Assembly: GCF_051014685.1 (NCBI RefSeq)
Contig: NC_135055.1
Span: 10,528,001 to 10,592,000, forward strand
Source of the DNA: Ptiloglossa arizonensis
Lineage: Eukaryota; Arthropoda; Insecta; Hymenoptera; Colletidae
Direction of reading: 5' to 3'
Length of the DNA: 64,000 nucleotides
How positions within the stretch are numbered: the stretch's first letter is position 1; every line of letters begins with the position of its first letter. Below are positions 23,641-36,666 of the stretch, piece by piece. The notes under the pieces were generated by a model, which saw only the letters and a program-made list of their open reading frames with translations, was not told the DNA's origin and did no database searches. The translations under genes and the position numbers were made by a program.

Positions 23641-25590
23641 AAAAAATTAAAATTAAAGCTTAAAACTCAAAAACTTCGAAGCAATTTGATGTTCTGAACG
23701 TGCAAACGATAACTCGTAGACTTTGATTGAACACGAAGAGAAATGGTATTCGAGATTCCGTCAGAAACGCAAAACTGCATAAAGGCAAATCTATCGATTT
23801 GAAACACAAGATTCCAAAGATGGCGAGACCGAGCAAAAAAGTAAAGGACATGGAGGGCGGGGGTTGGAGGTGAGACACCGGAGGTGTCGCTGTGTCGAGC
23901 GAATCCTGGAACAAGAGGAAGGCGATGTAATAAAGCGAGTCGCGAGCGAAGCACGCCTCGAAGGCAACAGCTACCCCTAGAGTTACAATCTTCTTCGATT
24001 TCAAGGGGTCGACAGATCAAGCTGCTTACGCAATACCCGCTGTATTCTTACGGTAAGGACGGGATGACCCTTCGAGTCCGAATAACCATCGGCTACAGTC
24101 TCCATATCTCTTGCATTTTCTCGTCGTTTCAGCTTTTAGTGCAAAAGGGCCGCACACTCTCCTTAGCAGAGTTTTGTTTCGCAGTGACACATCCGCTGGT
24201 ATTTTAATCTTGGGCGATTATTTAGTAACAAAGCACAGAAATTGATACGCATTTCACGGAAAGAATAATTTCTCGTTTAAAAATAAATCTATAGAGCTGA
24301 GCAAGATTTGATCGCTCAAGTCTTCGCTCTCGAAATTGTGATGCAAGAACCAATTTTTACGTTTTCGTGCCTGGTGTATATAATTTAATATTCATTGTTT
24401 CACAGTCGACTGAAGACTTTCTCAAGAGCGTTAGTGTTCGAAACACTGGAGATTCTCATCATCGTTTCGACGTGGACTGTTTTTTAACAATCGCGATACG
24501 TACAATAATTTCTTGATCGACGAAACGACGTGTTCGATTATTTGGATGCGCACGATGTAGTTGTTCGTTGCGTTGGATTGTACGCTTTTGAAACGATCAT
24601 AGACGAAGACCAATTTGAAGAACATTGAATGTTTCGGGAATTGGACGTTCTTGTCTTTAGTTTGCTCGCTTCTCTGTAGCGAGAGTGAGAAACAGTGAGA
24701 GCAAATGAGATAGGGGATCTGTGCGAGCAGTTGCGGGAAGTGATGAGGATAACTACGTGATAATTTGAAGGATATAACTGTAATAGTTTGCATATACACC
24801 AATTAAGGAGTTCTCGTCGAATACGTGTGAACATGGTGTACAGGACTGTGCAAAAGTCTTGCAAGATGGGATATTCAAGTATCACATCGTTTTTGTACAA
24901 TCTTTTTCACAATGATGGCACTCGTAGTACCAAAGCTAACGATATACAGTTTTGTAGACGATTAATAGTTTGAAAGATATTTAACGTTAAAGTTGCGAAA
25001 CACAAATACAGTTCATATTTCCTACCCACAACTCTTGATTATTGATTAAAGTAACTTGCACTATCGAAAAGTTCATTACTTAAAGTTTAAGTCTAGATTA
25101 TAAAATATGTACAATACAAAAATTGCTCAAATTCATTCGTGAACTAACGACGTGTTATTTTTTGTTAAATGGTCTAAAACTTTTGCAATTGTACATTTGG
25201 AATCAATTTTTAACCATTTCGACTTATTTTTAAATGAAAAATTATTTTTTGTTCGGTTCTATGCTGTACATACAATGGTGTAATAAGAATCGGAACAAAA
25301 CGTTTCGTAAATTGTTTGATTTTCGGTTCTTTCGATCAATAAAAATAAACTCCGCAAAGGACGATATTAGATTCGGAATAACTGGTCGACCTTTTTCCAA
25401 CACAATGAGAAAACTTGCGAGATATTTTTAAACGATCAAGTTTCCTATTAACCCCCGGAAAATTCATCACTGAACGATGATCCGAACAGCTGATTCCCAA
25501 AATTCGTCTAGACTCTCGGAAGCATAATGTTTTGCCTTTATTTTCACGCTGTTAGGTATTGATTTCCTTTCGCATAGCGGCACGGTGTTC
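23641..25590. other. Non-coding stretch with low-stop patches
   Basis: Frames of 107-123 codons overlap on both strands at 23660-24207 and 24431-24900. None is recognisable. On the + strand, ATG at 23820 (AAAGATGGCG) opens a short Lys/Gly-rich frame that meets an AG|GTGAGA donor-like string at about 23869-23876, which would suit a small first exon, but no partner exon can be named. The rest is AT-rich. Confidence 0.4.
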
Positions 25591-25599
25591 AATTTTTCG

Positions 25600-26090
25600 G
25601 AAAAAACGGTATACGGGGTGCGCGATGCGCTCGCGTGAAATTAGATAAAAGTTTGCCTCGCCCGGTTTAAAAATACTAAAATCAGCAGCTCCCGGTCGTT
25701 AGGGGTCGAAACGTTCTTCCCCCTGTATCAGGGTTTGTTTATGGGTATCGTTCGACGCAAAGGACCAGCAACGAGCTTTTGTCAAGGCAGATACCGATGA
25801 TATTGAATTTTGTCTGGCACACCGGGCCAAAGTACGCCGCCACGATTTCAGAGTACACGAAGAAAGGTGACAGCTTCTATGCGGCATCGGGCGGCTCTCT
25901 AAGTGCATAATGCAGTAGAACGCACTGGGAAGATGACGGCCAGTTAGGCCTCGATGAAACCACTGGACGACCAAACGGCTCGTTCGTAATAGCCCAGTAA
26001 TTGTGTTTGCTTATTGAAATTATGCCCTTACTGCCCTTACTTTGTGCCGCAGTTTACACGAAAAAATAAGGGACCTCGGTGTTTCTCTCC
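25600..26090. promoter_or_regulatory. GC-richer block with forkhead-like site
   Basis: Composition rises relative to flanks from about 25600. A 91-codon - strand frame (25974-25699) is Cys/His/Arg-rich with no zinc-finger spacing. TGTTTGCTTATT near 26006 is a forkhead-like word and GTAATAGCCCAGTAATTG precedes it. Candidate control region only. Confidence 0.2.
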
Positions 26091-26094
26091 CTTA

Positions 26095-29000
26095 TCGTGC
26101 GTGGAAATTTTCAGAGAGAATTATATCGAATTTACAACTTAAGCTGAAAATTGTTAATAAATTTACACGTGAAAATATTTAATCGAGTGGAAATTTTCTG
26201 CGTTTTCTACGAATTCGTGTTGTTACGGAATTTGACGTTTAATTATTTCACAAGTTGTTTCGTCTGAAATTAGATTGGAACATTACATCGCTTAACGTCT
26301 CTTTTATCAGGTGAAAATTTATTTAGATGTTGAATACGATGAATGAACTAGGTACGAATTAATTGAAAATACACAACGAAGTTCAATGTCTTTACTACTG
26401 TCGCTCGAAAAGTTGTCACTCGAATGGAAATAATTCTTTGGTATTAGCAATCAGTTTGTGTAACAGATAAAAGATGAATGGTAAAATTATTGTGTTTACC
26501 ACGTTACAATAATTTCCATACTTTCTACTTACATTAGTTGCGTTATTTATGCTCGAAGGGTAGATTCAGCCCTTACTATTCATTTATAAGTATTTAGTAT
26601 AAACAAAAATTTGCAATATCTATGGATTGTTACGTAAAAACGAAGTTCAAATTCAATATTAAAATTATTTCATTCGCGATTCTTCGTACGTTATTTCGTC
26701 ATTGAATAAAATAATTTAAGTGGCAGTTATAGAGACACTGACAATTATCGAGACATCTACCGTAGTCGTATTTATTGGCACGTTAACGTTCCGTTTTATC
26801 GATGTCAGTAGAATTTATATTTTTTTAATTAATTTCGCCCTACAAGGCAAACCTATGTACTTGCCCATTGACACCGAATAATATAGGATGCACGAAATTC
26901 CATAAATTATAAAAATTACTCTTTACTTTTCTTATTCTATGTCAACTTTTTTCCAGTCACTATTAATAATTTTAATATCTTTTTTATTTCTTGCTACGAG
27001 GGAGAAGGGCGTAATATGATTTTCTGTCTAAGGACATAAACGAAGTAAATGTCGATCAATAAAATGCACATTCGTGTCTTGGTTAGGTTGTATCGAGTAA
27101 ATATTAGGTCGTAATGCTGTACGAGTTTTCAGAGCTAAAAAAAGCTGTAATATTTGCTGAAAAAGTGGTTTGAGTTAGAACGTGTCAAATATAAATAATT
27201 TCGATCGAGAGGTATTAGCTCGAACGATGCATCCCAAAATCAATTATCGAGGACCAGTCGATTGCAAGAATTTTTTCAAATTGTCGAATAACAATTCGAA
27301 AACTTGCAGCAGAATTTAATCCATCGTAAGCATGCATTGTTGAAACTATTCGTTATCATAAAACGATCTTATTGCGTAACATCCGATTCTCGCATGAACC
27401 GATTGAAAAAAAAAAAACAAATTAAACCGAGTATCAACGTACATTTCACTCTTTGCTCTTCGACAACAAGGTTCAGTTACTCGACCAGCATCCACTGGCT
27501 ATCATTTATTCGAATCACGGCAAAATCGAATAAATTCGATAAAACTCGAAAAAATCAATAACGTTTTACGAAGGTACCTTGATTCGGAGCTGAACAATTT
27601 TTATAAATCTAGCACCAAAAAGCTCGTCGATCGTGGAGAGTAGTGTGTAACACAAAGGAAATTGTATACTCGAATGACGTTTATTCTTTAAAAAATATAG
27701 ATCAACCTTTCGCGAATAAAATGAATTTTATCGCTAGAACTCTCCGTTCAATCTAATAAATGGTTCTTATTTTACAGGAAATTATATAAATTCGACGCTT
27801 CTTTAAATCTCTGCTGCGTTGAATTGATAAACGATGAATCATATTCGTTCCATTACCGACTATCGCTTAGAGAAAGATATTATAGAGCTACTTTTTGTGC
27901 GAGCGCAAAAGATTCTCCAACAAGATCGAAGTGCAACGATTCTGATTCCCATCACGTACGATCCTACGGCCAATAAAACTTTGTCGACTTTCAGCGATCA
28001 CGCGAACGACCTCTACGTTCCTCAGAAGGAATAACAGATCCCTGAATAAAAATCGCTACCGATCAAAAACGAAGACGTCGAAACTCATTTTATGGCGAAA
28101 AGGACCATCTGTTTCCGTCTCTTTAACGTTTACTTATCAGTTCAGCGCATTGCCAAATACGTATACACGCGCGTTTCATATTCGATTATCTTTTGAAGTA
28201 ACGTCTTTGGAAAAGCTCTTTCCACTCGAAGTATAATTTTACGTAAAAATGTAAAATTTCAAACCCACAGTTTCGATACAGTGTTGCATAATTATCTTTA
28301 TCGATCAACAATTAATTTTCCCTCGTTCTTTATACTTTTCTCTTTTTATTCTGATAATTTATCATTGATTTCTTTATAAAATTGGTCCAGTATCGAAGAC
28401 TTACTGTCTTTGAAACGAGCTCCTTTGTTATCGAGTTTTCCTTTGCTTAAATGATTCTCAAGACCTTCGAAAAACTGATACTGGTTCGAAACGACGTATA
28501 AAATGGCTATCTTTGTTCACTAATTTTAGACAACGTTATTTTACAAACGTTTCACATCGATCGATCAGAATGCATTCTAACCTGGTGCATTACTGCTTAC
28601 GAGTACGTTTCATGCACTCTTTCATAAGTAAACTATACGTGATCACATTAATGGTAGACAATATCACTGCCAGTAAATGATCGGTGATGTATATAATCGT
28701 GCAATAACATATACTTTTCAAAGGAAAAAGTAATTGCATGCATGAAATATTTTAGCTACCTTCAATATATAGATAATGCAGATAATGTATAAAATATATG
28801 AACTTACTGGAATTAAAAGTTCAACTATTCCAGAACGAAAATAACGTTCGATAAAATAAGTTTGCGATAAGAAAAAGAGCATCATCGTTTTACCCACTCC
28901 GTGGTTAGATCCTTGATTAATCCTCCGTTGAAGGTTATTTCGAGTAACGAGTTGTAAAGCACGTTCAACGTTCCGTAGCTTATTCTCGTGTAGTAGAATA

Positions 29001-29985
29001 TGAAATTCTGAGAAGATTGAATTGCGCCTGACTCGTGTTGTTATGTTTGTTTCAAGAAATATGGTCCAACCGAGTATACTGCACAACTGATGAAAATTTG
29101 TCGATCACCTCAAAAATCAAATTTAATTATTGATCGAGTACAGAGGCGTGATGTTTGTCCAAAAACCAAGGTCTAACGTAGCTCGTAACAGATATTGTCG
29201 TATAACGGAAAATTGTTATTAAAATTGAACCTAAAGGGCATCAGGAAGCGGTAGAGTGCTCAAGTCTGTATCTCTTGTGCAGATGTGACTACAGTTATAC
29301 TACCGGTAATTAGTGATCGATACCTGAGGAATGTCGAGCACGTGGTTGAAGAGCCTCCTTAATCTCTCCGTTAGGCTGGCCTTCGAGTTAATTGTTCTGT
29401 GGTTGATAAAAGATTCGAGAACGAAATAGAACCGTTGTAGCCTACCTGAGTTTGCCCGCAACATCCTCGTTTCAGGATATAATCGACAAACGGTAATATT
29501 ATCTACGATTCAAGGTGAAGTCTATCCGTAAATCGTTTTCCTAAGAACGAATGCATCGTTTAAATAAGACGTCAACTCTATGACAGTTGACTCTCGTATC
29601 GTTTACATCCTTATGCGTCCAAGTATGTATTTTTCGATCTCGTTCATGTTGACTAATAAAATTAATAAAAGAGATAAATTGCCTACGTATTTATTAATTC
29701 TTTTCCACGTTCAGATTATCCGATCTGTCGCGCACATGAATCACGTTCCACTGAATTTTTAACCGTGACATTATTTCTCCATGACATAGAACTTCCTGTA
29801 ATTTCTAATCTTGCAACTCCTCATTAAACGATTGATACCTTCGAATAGATTTGTCGCCTCTTTGAATTTTTTCATTTCTTCTTAATCGAGATTACATTAT
29901 AATTGCGACATTACATTGATTATTTCCATTGCGACACCATCTTCGAGACATAGAATATCTTATCGGTCCAAACGGCACTTTTTTA
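26095..29985. other. Long AT-rich stretch, no gene recognised
   Basis: Small frames only, for example 27304-27561, 27834-28034 and 28718-29086. The frame at 27834 (66 codons) starts after an acceptor-like TTATTTTACAG at about 27768-27778 and ends normally, but no domain or partner is visible. Between 26600 and 27000 the sequence is very AT-rich. No transposon ends. Confidence 0.55.
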
Positions 29986-29990
29986 TTTAC

Positions 29991-30323
29991 ATAAATTCTC
30001 ACAGTCGTTGACTCCATTGACGTAACAGGTTGTTCAATAAGTTTTGTCGTTCGATAAAATTGATCGAGCAACCTAACACTATATACTATATACTGTATAA
30101 AACTTATCGAGCAACCTAGTATTATATACTGTTCGATAAGTTTCATCGAACGACAAACCTTATTGAACAACCTAGCGAGTCTGCTAGGTAGTCTCGTTGA
30201 CGAATGTATCGGCAAATTCTCTGTAAACCTCCGTTTGCATAAATTCTCACAGTCGTTGACGTAAGTCTGCTAGGTAGTATCATCGACGAACGTATTGGCA
30301 AATTCGATACGAACCTCCATTTA
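29991..30323 (+). repeat. Local tandem duplication, one copy carrying a MITE
   Basis: Copy A (29991-30238) and copy B (30239-30323) both begin ATAAATTCTCACAGTCGTTG and both contain GTCTGCTAGGTAGT and AACCTCC. Copy A carries the insertion at 30028-30172 between GACGTAA and GTCTGCTAG; in copy B these two strings are directly joined. Copy A also has a 9-bp internal duplication (TCCATTGAC). Sequence differences between copies show the duplication is not recent. Confidence 0.75.
30028..30172. mobile_element. Composite mariner-like MITE
   Basis: The left part, 30028-30073, is a complete small palindrome with ends GGTTGTTCAATAAGTTTTGT and (other strand) GGTTGCTCGATCAATTTTAT, followed by TA. Two further right-end copies follow, ending GAGCAACC near 30116 and GAACAACC at 30172, separated by TATATACTATATACTG-type spacer. 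It appears to be several family ends stacked in one place, by nested insertion or by slippage. Ends and TA flanks match the family at 10577-10681. Confidence 0.7.
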
Positions 30324-30329
30324 TTTACG

Positions 30330-32460
30330 AAACTCTTCGAAGCAGCCTGTCCTCTACTTCTTTTAATCGGCGAACAACCAGTTACTAAAACCTACCAGCG
30401 TTAATTAATAACGTCCATCAGAAACTTCGCTCAAGTTCCACACACTAACGAAAGTATAGACCATGCTGCGCACGGCCAGTGTCCAGATTGATCATCTGGG
30501 AACTCCCGTGAGCTGTTGGTAAACCGATGCTTCTGATCTCACCTAACACTGCTGGTCCCAGGTCAACGATCAATATCGGACGATGCCGGTTGAGAGCAAA
30601 GTAGAACGGCTGCTACGTATATCGTAAATTCTCGATCTTGGACGAACATACGCACGAAAGCTCGATGACATTCGTGGAAACATTGACAGACCGTGGCAAG
30701 ACGAGTTGAAAACTCGTTCCGAATGACGCGAAGTCAGCAGACGCGAAGAGACTCGATCGTCTGGAATTGGAAGCTCTTCTCCAAGAAAGAACGAAGTGTG
30801 GCCAATGGACTATGTATCGTTCCGGATGCAATTGGGTTATTAATTAAGGGTATAAGCTGCCGTGGGAGTGGTTCGCGGGCAGAGGATCCCTTTCATCGAG
30901 TTTTAATGCCCGTGGAAGAGGAGTGGACGGGGGGGGGGGGAGGGAAATATTCGAGCGAGTCGGCTCACGGGTTTCTGGTGGGAGGCATAAGAGAATCGGC
31001 GCAATTATGCCGATGTTGTTAAGGATAGACTTTTAATTTCGCGAATCCTTAATTATTTCCAGGGTTAGTTTTAAAGCCAGACTGGTTCGGCCGATATCAA
31101 TCTGCAAGCTAACTTTGTGTCTGTAATTGAAAAAGCTTGGAAAGCTCGTTCTCCCCGTTGGAAAGGAGGAAACGGATCGGAGCCGGGTCCTCCTATCTAC
31201 GAATCGTTCCCCGTAAATAAAATTCTGTTGCCGGTACTTATTTCTTTCCTTTCTCATCTTTTCGTTGCCTTACGCCCCACCGTGCCCACCCCACCCCCCA
31301 AACCCTCCCCCGACTGCCTTTCCATTATTCCTTTAACCCGTTGCTTTGTTGATTTCTTTATTGTAAACGCGTAACGGTTGTTGGTCTTTTATCGGAGTCC
31401 TTTCTCCCCGGTTCTCTTCCACGCTTTTATGTTTTTTCGCGATTGCGCATCGCCTTTTAATATCCCGGTCGCGATTTTACGCGTTCGCGGTTCGAAATGC
31501 TCGAACGTGGTGCATATTCCTAATAAGCGGCTTATTCGAAAACAACGAAATCCATCTCTCCGCCCTATGGATTTGCTTCAAAATTTGCGCGTTCGTAGAT
31601 CCGTATGATCATCATCCGTCTCTGTCGTAAATTCGTTCCTGTGTCCATAAAGGGTGTGGTGCAGAGGATGACGGTTGGGGGCGAAAGCTTCACCCGACGA
31701 TCATCGAAATAAGACTTTTAATCAAAAATAAAAGAAAAAAATTACTGCTCTCGGATGGTGTGTAGGTTTTACGGGCTTACGTTATTTTACTACGAATGTG
31801 CTAAATTCGATGCTACCCCATGGAAGGGAGAACGATTTCGACGTTTTTGAACGAGGTCCTTTCGGTGGAACAATTTCGTGACGGTAAACTTATCGTGTAC
31901 AAAAATTTAACATTGTTTCAATTATGGACGTGAAAATAAATGTTGGAAGTATTGTTACAGAGCGTATTATAATGTACGCGTTATAAACGTGTATATACTG
32001 ACCTCTGCAACGACGACGTTATGGTACCATTCTCCTTTCTGATCTGAAACAGAAAAACAGAAGAATTGTCAGTCGTGTCTAATAATTGGAAACAACGAAC
32101 GGACAGAAATTATAATTTAAATTCGAATCTATAATAGGTCTATGCGTACACGTTCAAAAATTCAATTCACTGTATTTGAAATTTCAATTCTAGGCACGAG
32201 CCTCTCCTTAAGTTTCTGAAATCCTGATATTCGATTTACAGCGCAAAGAAAATTGAATTATTTAAAACGAATTGAAATTTCGCATACGGTTAACGTCGAC
32301 GACTGAAAACTCCGAAAATTCGTAGTCTTCGTTATTGCATTCCGACGCAATATTTGGAATAAAAATTACTGTGTACTTTGTTCTTTGAATTGAAATTGCA
32401 AAACATTTGCAAAGAACGATAAACCCTCGGTCGAAGTTATTGTTTCTTATTTTAATCCAA
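30330..32460. other. GC-richer then AT-rich non-coding stretch
   Basis: From about 30440 to 31720 the sequence is GC-richer, with C-runs (CCCCACCGTGCCCACCCC near 31275) and the G12 run at 30929-30940. Overlapping frames (72-109 codons) on both strands carry no domain. After 31720 it returns to AT-rich sequence. No splice-bounded coding segment found. Confidence 0.5.
30929..30940. repeat. G homopolymer (12 G)
   Basis: Twelve consecutive G followed by AGGG. A single run cannot make an intramolecular quadruplex alone, although with the adjacent GTGG and AGGG tracts it might. Assemblies often miscount such runs. Confidence 0.85.
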
Positions 32461-32739
32461 AATCGAGTTTATCCGGTACCGTTACACGATCGGCCGGAAT
32501 AATTACCACGTTTCACCGAGTTCATTGTCGACGGAGTGTTTAACTTGCAAATTTCGTAGATAAAATCTTCGTGAAACGTTTCATCCTTCGGATATGGTGG
32601 CTCGTAAACTTTCATCGACGGCGCACACCATTTGCGGTCAAACATGATAAATTTCGAGGCGGTATCCGTAATACGTGTCCCGATGTTATGTCGTTGATCC
32701 AAGCGCATATGTGCGCGTGAAAACGATATTTCACAGGCA

Positions 32740-32970
32740 GTTTGATGAGCTCCCACATTAAGCCGGGGGTAAGTAATTATCGACTGAGCAATGACCAGAA
32801 TGGCCGGGTTGGGCCACTCCCTCCTGGGGTGTCCCAGTGCGTGTCACCGCATTAACCACCCCTATACGGACATCGTTCTCATCAAAGTTCAAACGCTGGA
32901 TATCTCCGATATGTCATTGTAACCTCTGCACGACTTAATTAACGAGACTTAGCGGGGGAGGCTTCCGGAT
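32740..32970. promoter_or_regulatory. Candidate enhancer: homeodomain, Runx-like, HNF4/TCF-like words
   Basis: A GC-balanced block contains TAAGTAATTATCG (near 32769), TTAACCACCCC (Runx-like AACCAC, near 32854), ATCAAAGTTCAAA (near 32881; both TCF-like ATCAAAG and an HNF4-type direct repeat AAAGTTCAAA) and CTTAATTAACG (near 32935). Coding frames are absent. Flanks are AT-rich and word-poor. Function inferred from motif density only. Confidence 0.3.
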
Positions 32971-32974
32971 GGAA

Positions 32975-35090
32975 AATTAGCTTATTTTCGCGTTTTCTTA
33001 TCGTTTACGCAACGCTTAGGGTGTTTCGAAAAGTGGTATGAAATTACGATCCTCAACGCGTATTCGTAATTGTTTGGCACATGTGACTCGAGGAAACAGA
33101 ATCGAGAAAATTTTAATCGAACCGCGCAATTGGGTCACCATTACATACGTGTACTACCACTTTCTCATCTAGGTAGAAGATATACGTTTCTATGTCAGCA
33201 TGCGAACATGCGATACAAGATATTTCCGGCGTCATTCCTGTTACGATATTTACGTTAGATTTTTGCTGTACAATTCATTTGTAAATTTTGTTACTCTTTT
33301 TCCATGAAAGTCGGTGGTAAATGTACAGATAACTCAACGTTTTGGAAAAAGTGATTCGTACAAAGGGCATTTACTGTTAACCTTTATCGTTTATCGTTGA
33401 TACATGATATATTTGATGACTTCCACTTTTTAGTTACATACTTTCGATGCGAGTACTCGAAACTGTAAACTCGGGGCTTGAATTCTCAGCCTCGTATTTC
33501 TGCAGTTATCGAGGTTCCATTTTTTGATTCGTAAGTTTGCTCGATTGTATACCCGGTGACACGGATTTGTGACGTTACACCTTCTTTATATGCATTACGC
33601 TTCTTGTTGTCACGCACTTTGACCGCTAGATGGCATCACCGGAATGGTGCGACGAGCTGCGCAGAATCATTACGCAGCAGATCGCAAGATAGTGTGGATC
33701 AAAACTATCAAAACTAACTTCAACGCGACAAATCTATGCGCGATAAACGCACGAATCATTACAAATGACAATGTTTTATCGAAAACTTTCCGACAATTAA
33801 AGTTTCTAATAAATTATACGTCCAATAAATAAATCATTATTTATTAAATACAAGTAATCACTATTCTACATATTTTGCTTAAATTATGTATATATACACT
33901 AATAAATTATAGATATTTAATACACCAGAATATGCAAAATTCTGAATATACTTTCGTTGTATTGTATATTAAAAATATGTAGGATACATTACCGATACAA
34001 TGAAACTATTTTTCTATTTACTAAAGGAACATGCTCACGTTTTTGAATTTACATATATTTTTATGACAAATATTTGATTTCACGAAAACGGTAAAATTGC
34101 ATGTATTGCTAAGACCTTAAGAATAATGCACGTTACAAATACAACGTAAAATATTGATTACACGTATTGGAATTTATTTTCAAACTTCACCGGTAAATAT
34201 TTGATAAATAACGATCCGTTCATCGAATCGATAATGTATTATAAACTTTAAACGTTGCCAAACTGTTTGTAGAATTATTATTTAACTTAACCAATTCGAT
34301 TGCCTGTCATGTGATCAATGACATAATTGATCAACAATTGTAATTTGTTGTACAATGCAAAATCTTGGAAACGACCAATACATCCTTTTAACATTCGGCT
34401 ATTATCGATATACAATATTATACTGAATATATTTCCTGAAATAAAGCTGACTTTGTAAAATATTTTTCTAAGAATTCCTTGTTCTGTTCAAACATTCCCT
34501 ACTAGAGCCGAAACGCATAATTTATGAGAACACTGAGAATATAACCACGGGCAGCGTGTTTTATTTGAAGGAAGCGCGTGTTCCATTTCCGATGACAGAC
34601 GAATCACTGAAAACGAAGATAAGGTAATAGCAATCTCGATCTATTCTGAGAGGAATATCGTTCCGTGTTTGCGAATAATGTTCCTTTCTTCGATTCACCC
34701 CTTCGATACCAAATTGCCGCTAGTTCAAGAAAGAGCGAGCTGCAGTTTAAATGCCAAATGTAGCGAGCGTATCCCGTACACTCTTCGACTAATGAGAAAC
34801 TATTGCGGAACGTGATTGCGAAGTTCCAGACCCCGTACGGAATCATTTAAATTGCGATGCTTTTTACACAGATCTGTACAATTTCCTCATTTTCCTCTTT
34901 TTACTATTATAAGAAACAAATCTGCCAATAATTACGATTCGAAACGAACGAGAAACCAGTGTTATTGCTTCGAGGCTTTGAATATTTCCTTCAACTCGCA
35001 TAATGCAGATAACTTTGTGAAATTCTATTATCGAGAGATATCAACGGAGTTGAAAAATACCGGGACGTTAAATCGCACCTGATTAAATCT
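32975..35090. other. AT-rich stretch, no gene recognised
   Basis: Frames up to 88 codons without domains. Very AT-rich between 33830 and 34460. Contains the CTCF-like word listed separately. No repeats of the mini-transposon family. Confidence 0.6.
33621..33634 (+). promoter_or_regulatory. CTCF-like word (forward orientation)
   Basis: GACCGCTAGATGGC matches the insect CTCF core CCGCTAGATGGC as I recall it, missing the final GC pair that is common in strong sites. It sits in a short GC-richer island (33600-33670) inside AT-rich DNA. Its counterpart at 18592-18605 points the other way, giving a divergent pair about 15 kb apart. Confidence 0.35.
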
Positions 35091-35094
35091 AGTT

Positions 35095-35215
35095 ATATTA
35101 CATTAACGTTGCTCCTGAAAGATACTTTAGTTAATTAAATTCACGACTTTCATATAATTAATGATTTTAATTAGCGTAATTCACGGATACGCCGGGCACG
35201 GGAACAATGGAAACC
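35095..35215. promoter_or_regulatory. Candidate enhancer: homeodomain cluster with Sox-like site
   Basis: TTAATTAAATT (35131-35141), ATAATTAATGATTTTAATTAG (about 35154-35174) and CGTAATTC follow within 50 bp, then a GC-richer segment with GGAACAATGG (35201-35210), a Sox/HMG-type word. AT richness makes chance homeodomain words likely, so the evidence is weaker than at 12080-12230. Confidence 0.22.
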
Positions 35216-35219
35216 TCAG

Positions 35220-36415
35220 AAACAGCTGTATTCCTGCAACTTCTGGAAATACACGTCTGATTTAATATATCCCTTTTTTGCATATTTAACATTAACATGT
35301 TTCATTAGAGAGGTATTTAAAAGTTCTTTTACGAACATCGCAATGTTAGGAACGGTCTTTTACAATCTGTAAATGAGAGCTCGCAAATAGGAAAACGGAC
35401 TGGATAAACTTTTTTCATTGGGGAAAAAAAATGCTACCCATACATTTTTCTCTGTGAAAAAAAATTAAACTCGAGAAATGTGAAAATTTCATTCGTTTCG
35501 ACCGTTGAATAGTTCCCACCGCTGATACTTTCAACCCGTACGAAATTAGAATCGTCATGGTTTCGTATCGATGACGCGTACGATATAATTTCGTACTTCA
35601 AGCATTGAAAAATTCGCGACAAATAAGGCGACAGGAAAGAAGTCGTAAACAATTTTACGCTTTTCCAACGTTTCGATCCGCGCGAGGATCCTTCTCAAGG
35701 TTTCATTTATTACAATTCTACTACGAAGATGAAAAAGAAAAGTTGCGTACATTTTTACGACACACGATATACTTGCAAACTTTGCTTAGCACTTCTCGAC
35801 CGGAGAAATTGTTTTCACAGCACATCGGGTTAAAGAATATTGCTAGAGGTATCTTCAAATATGCTTATTCATTTTCAATCGAATATTTTACTCGTTAAAT
35901 ACTATGGACTCTTTCGAATCTTATCACTCGTGTATTAAATAATTTAAAAAGTACGCGAAAATTCAGGCTGTATGCTCATCAGAGCATACCGTCGTCAATG
36001 TGTTAAGATTATAACTTTTCGATGAAAAATTCAATCGTTCTTTATAAATCAATCTTCTATGTTAAACAACATTATAACATAGTTAACATAGTTTCCAAAG
36101 TATTCGCGCATTTATTATTTCGAATAATGTACGCCTACCAGGTCCATGTGCCCTCGAAAGCATGCTACCCTCGATACGTTAAAATGGCAAACCAGGGTAG
36201 TTTTCGCTTACAAGCTGCAAGCTGATTTTTGCGACGTGGATTGTTACAATTTACTCTAGAAACGAGTCTCGGTAAGAGACGCGTGGTTCCGTCCTCGTAT
36301 ACCTCAACGGCGAATATTTTTCCCCCGGTTTTAAATGACAAATCGCAACATCGACACACAAGCCGTCCAAAAAAAAAATGTCCTTTATATCGTGACAGAG
36401 ATCTGCGATATTAGT
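35220..36415. other. AT-rich stretch, no gene recognised
   Basis: Overlapping frames of 61-97 codons on both strands around 35434-35898 and 36022-36414 have no domain. A small perfect hairpin, TATGCTC-atca-GAGCATA, lies near 35970. Nothing else. Confidence 0.55.
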
Positions 36416-36419
36416 TCCC

Positions 36420-36630
36420 GTTGGTAGACGCAACAAACGCGACGGGGGTGACTGCGCGCGAAGGGCCAGGGGTGTCATCTCGGTTCACCCACCGCCCTTC
36501 ACGGTTTCCTTTATTACTTTATTTCTCGGTTCCTCCCCAACAGGGAAGAAAGAAACCGTGCTCCTCCACGAACGAAGACAAAGAAGGGAACGAGAGAGAT
36601 GCAGAGATAGAGAGAGGAAGACGGAGTGAG

Positions 36631-36666
<36 letters not shown>

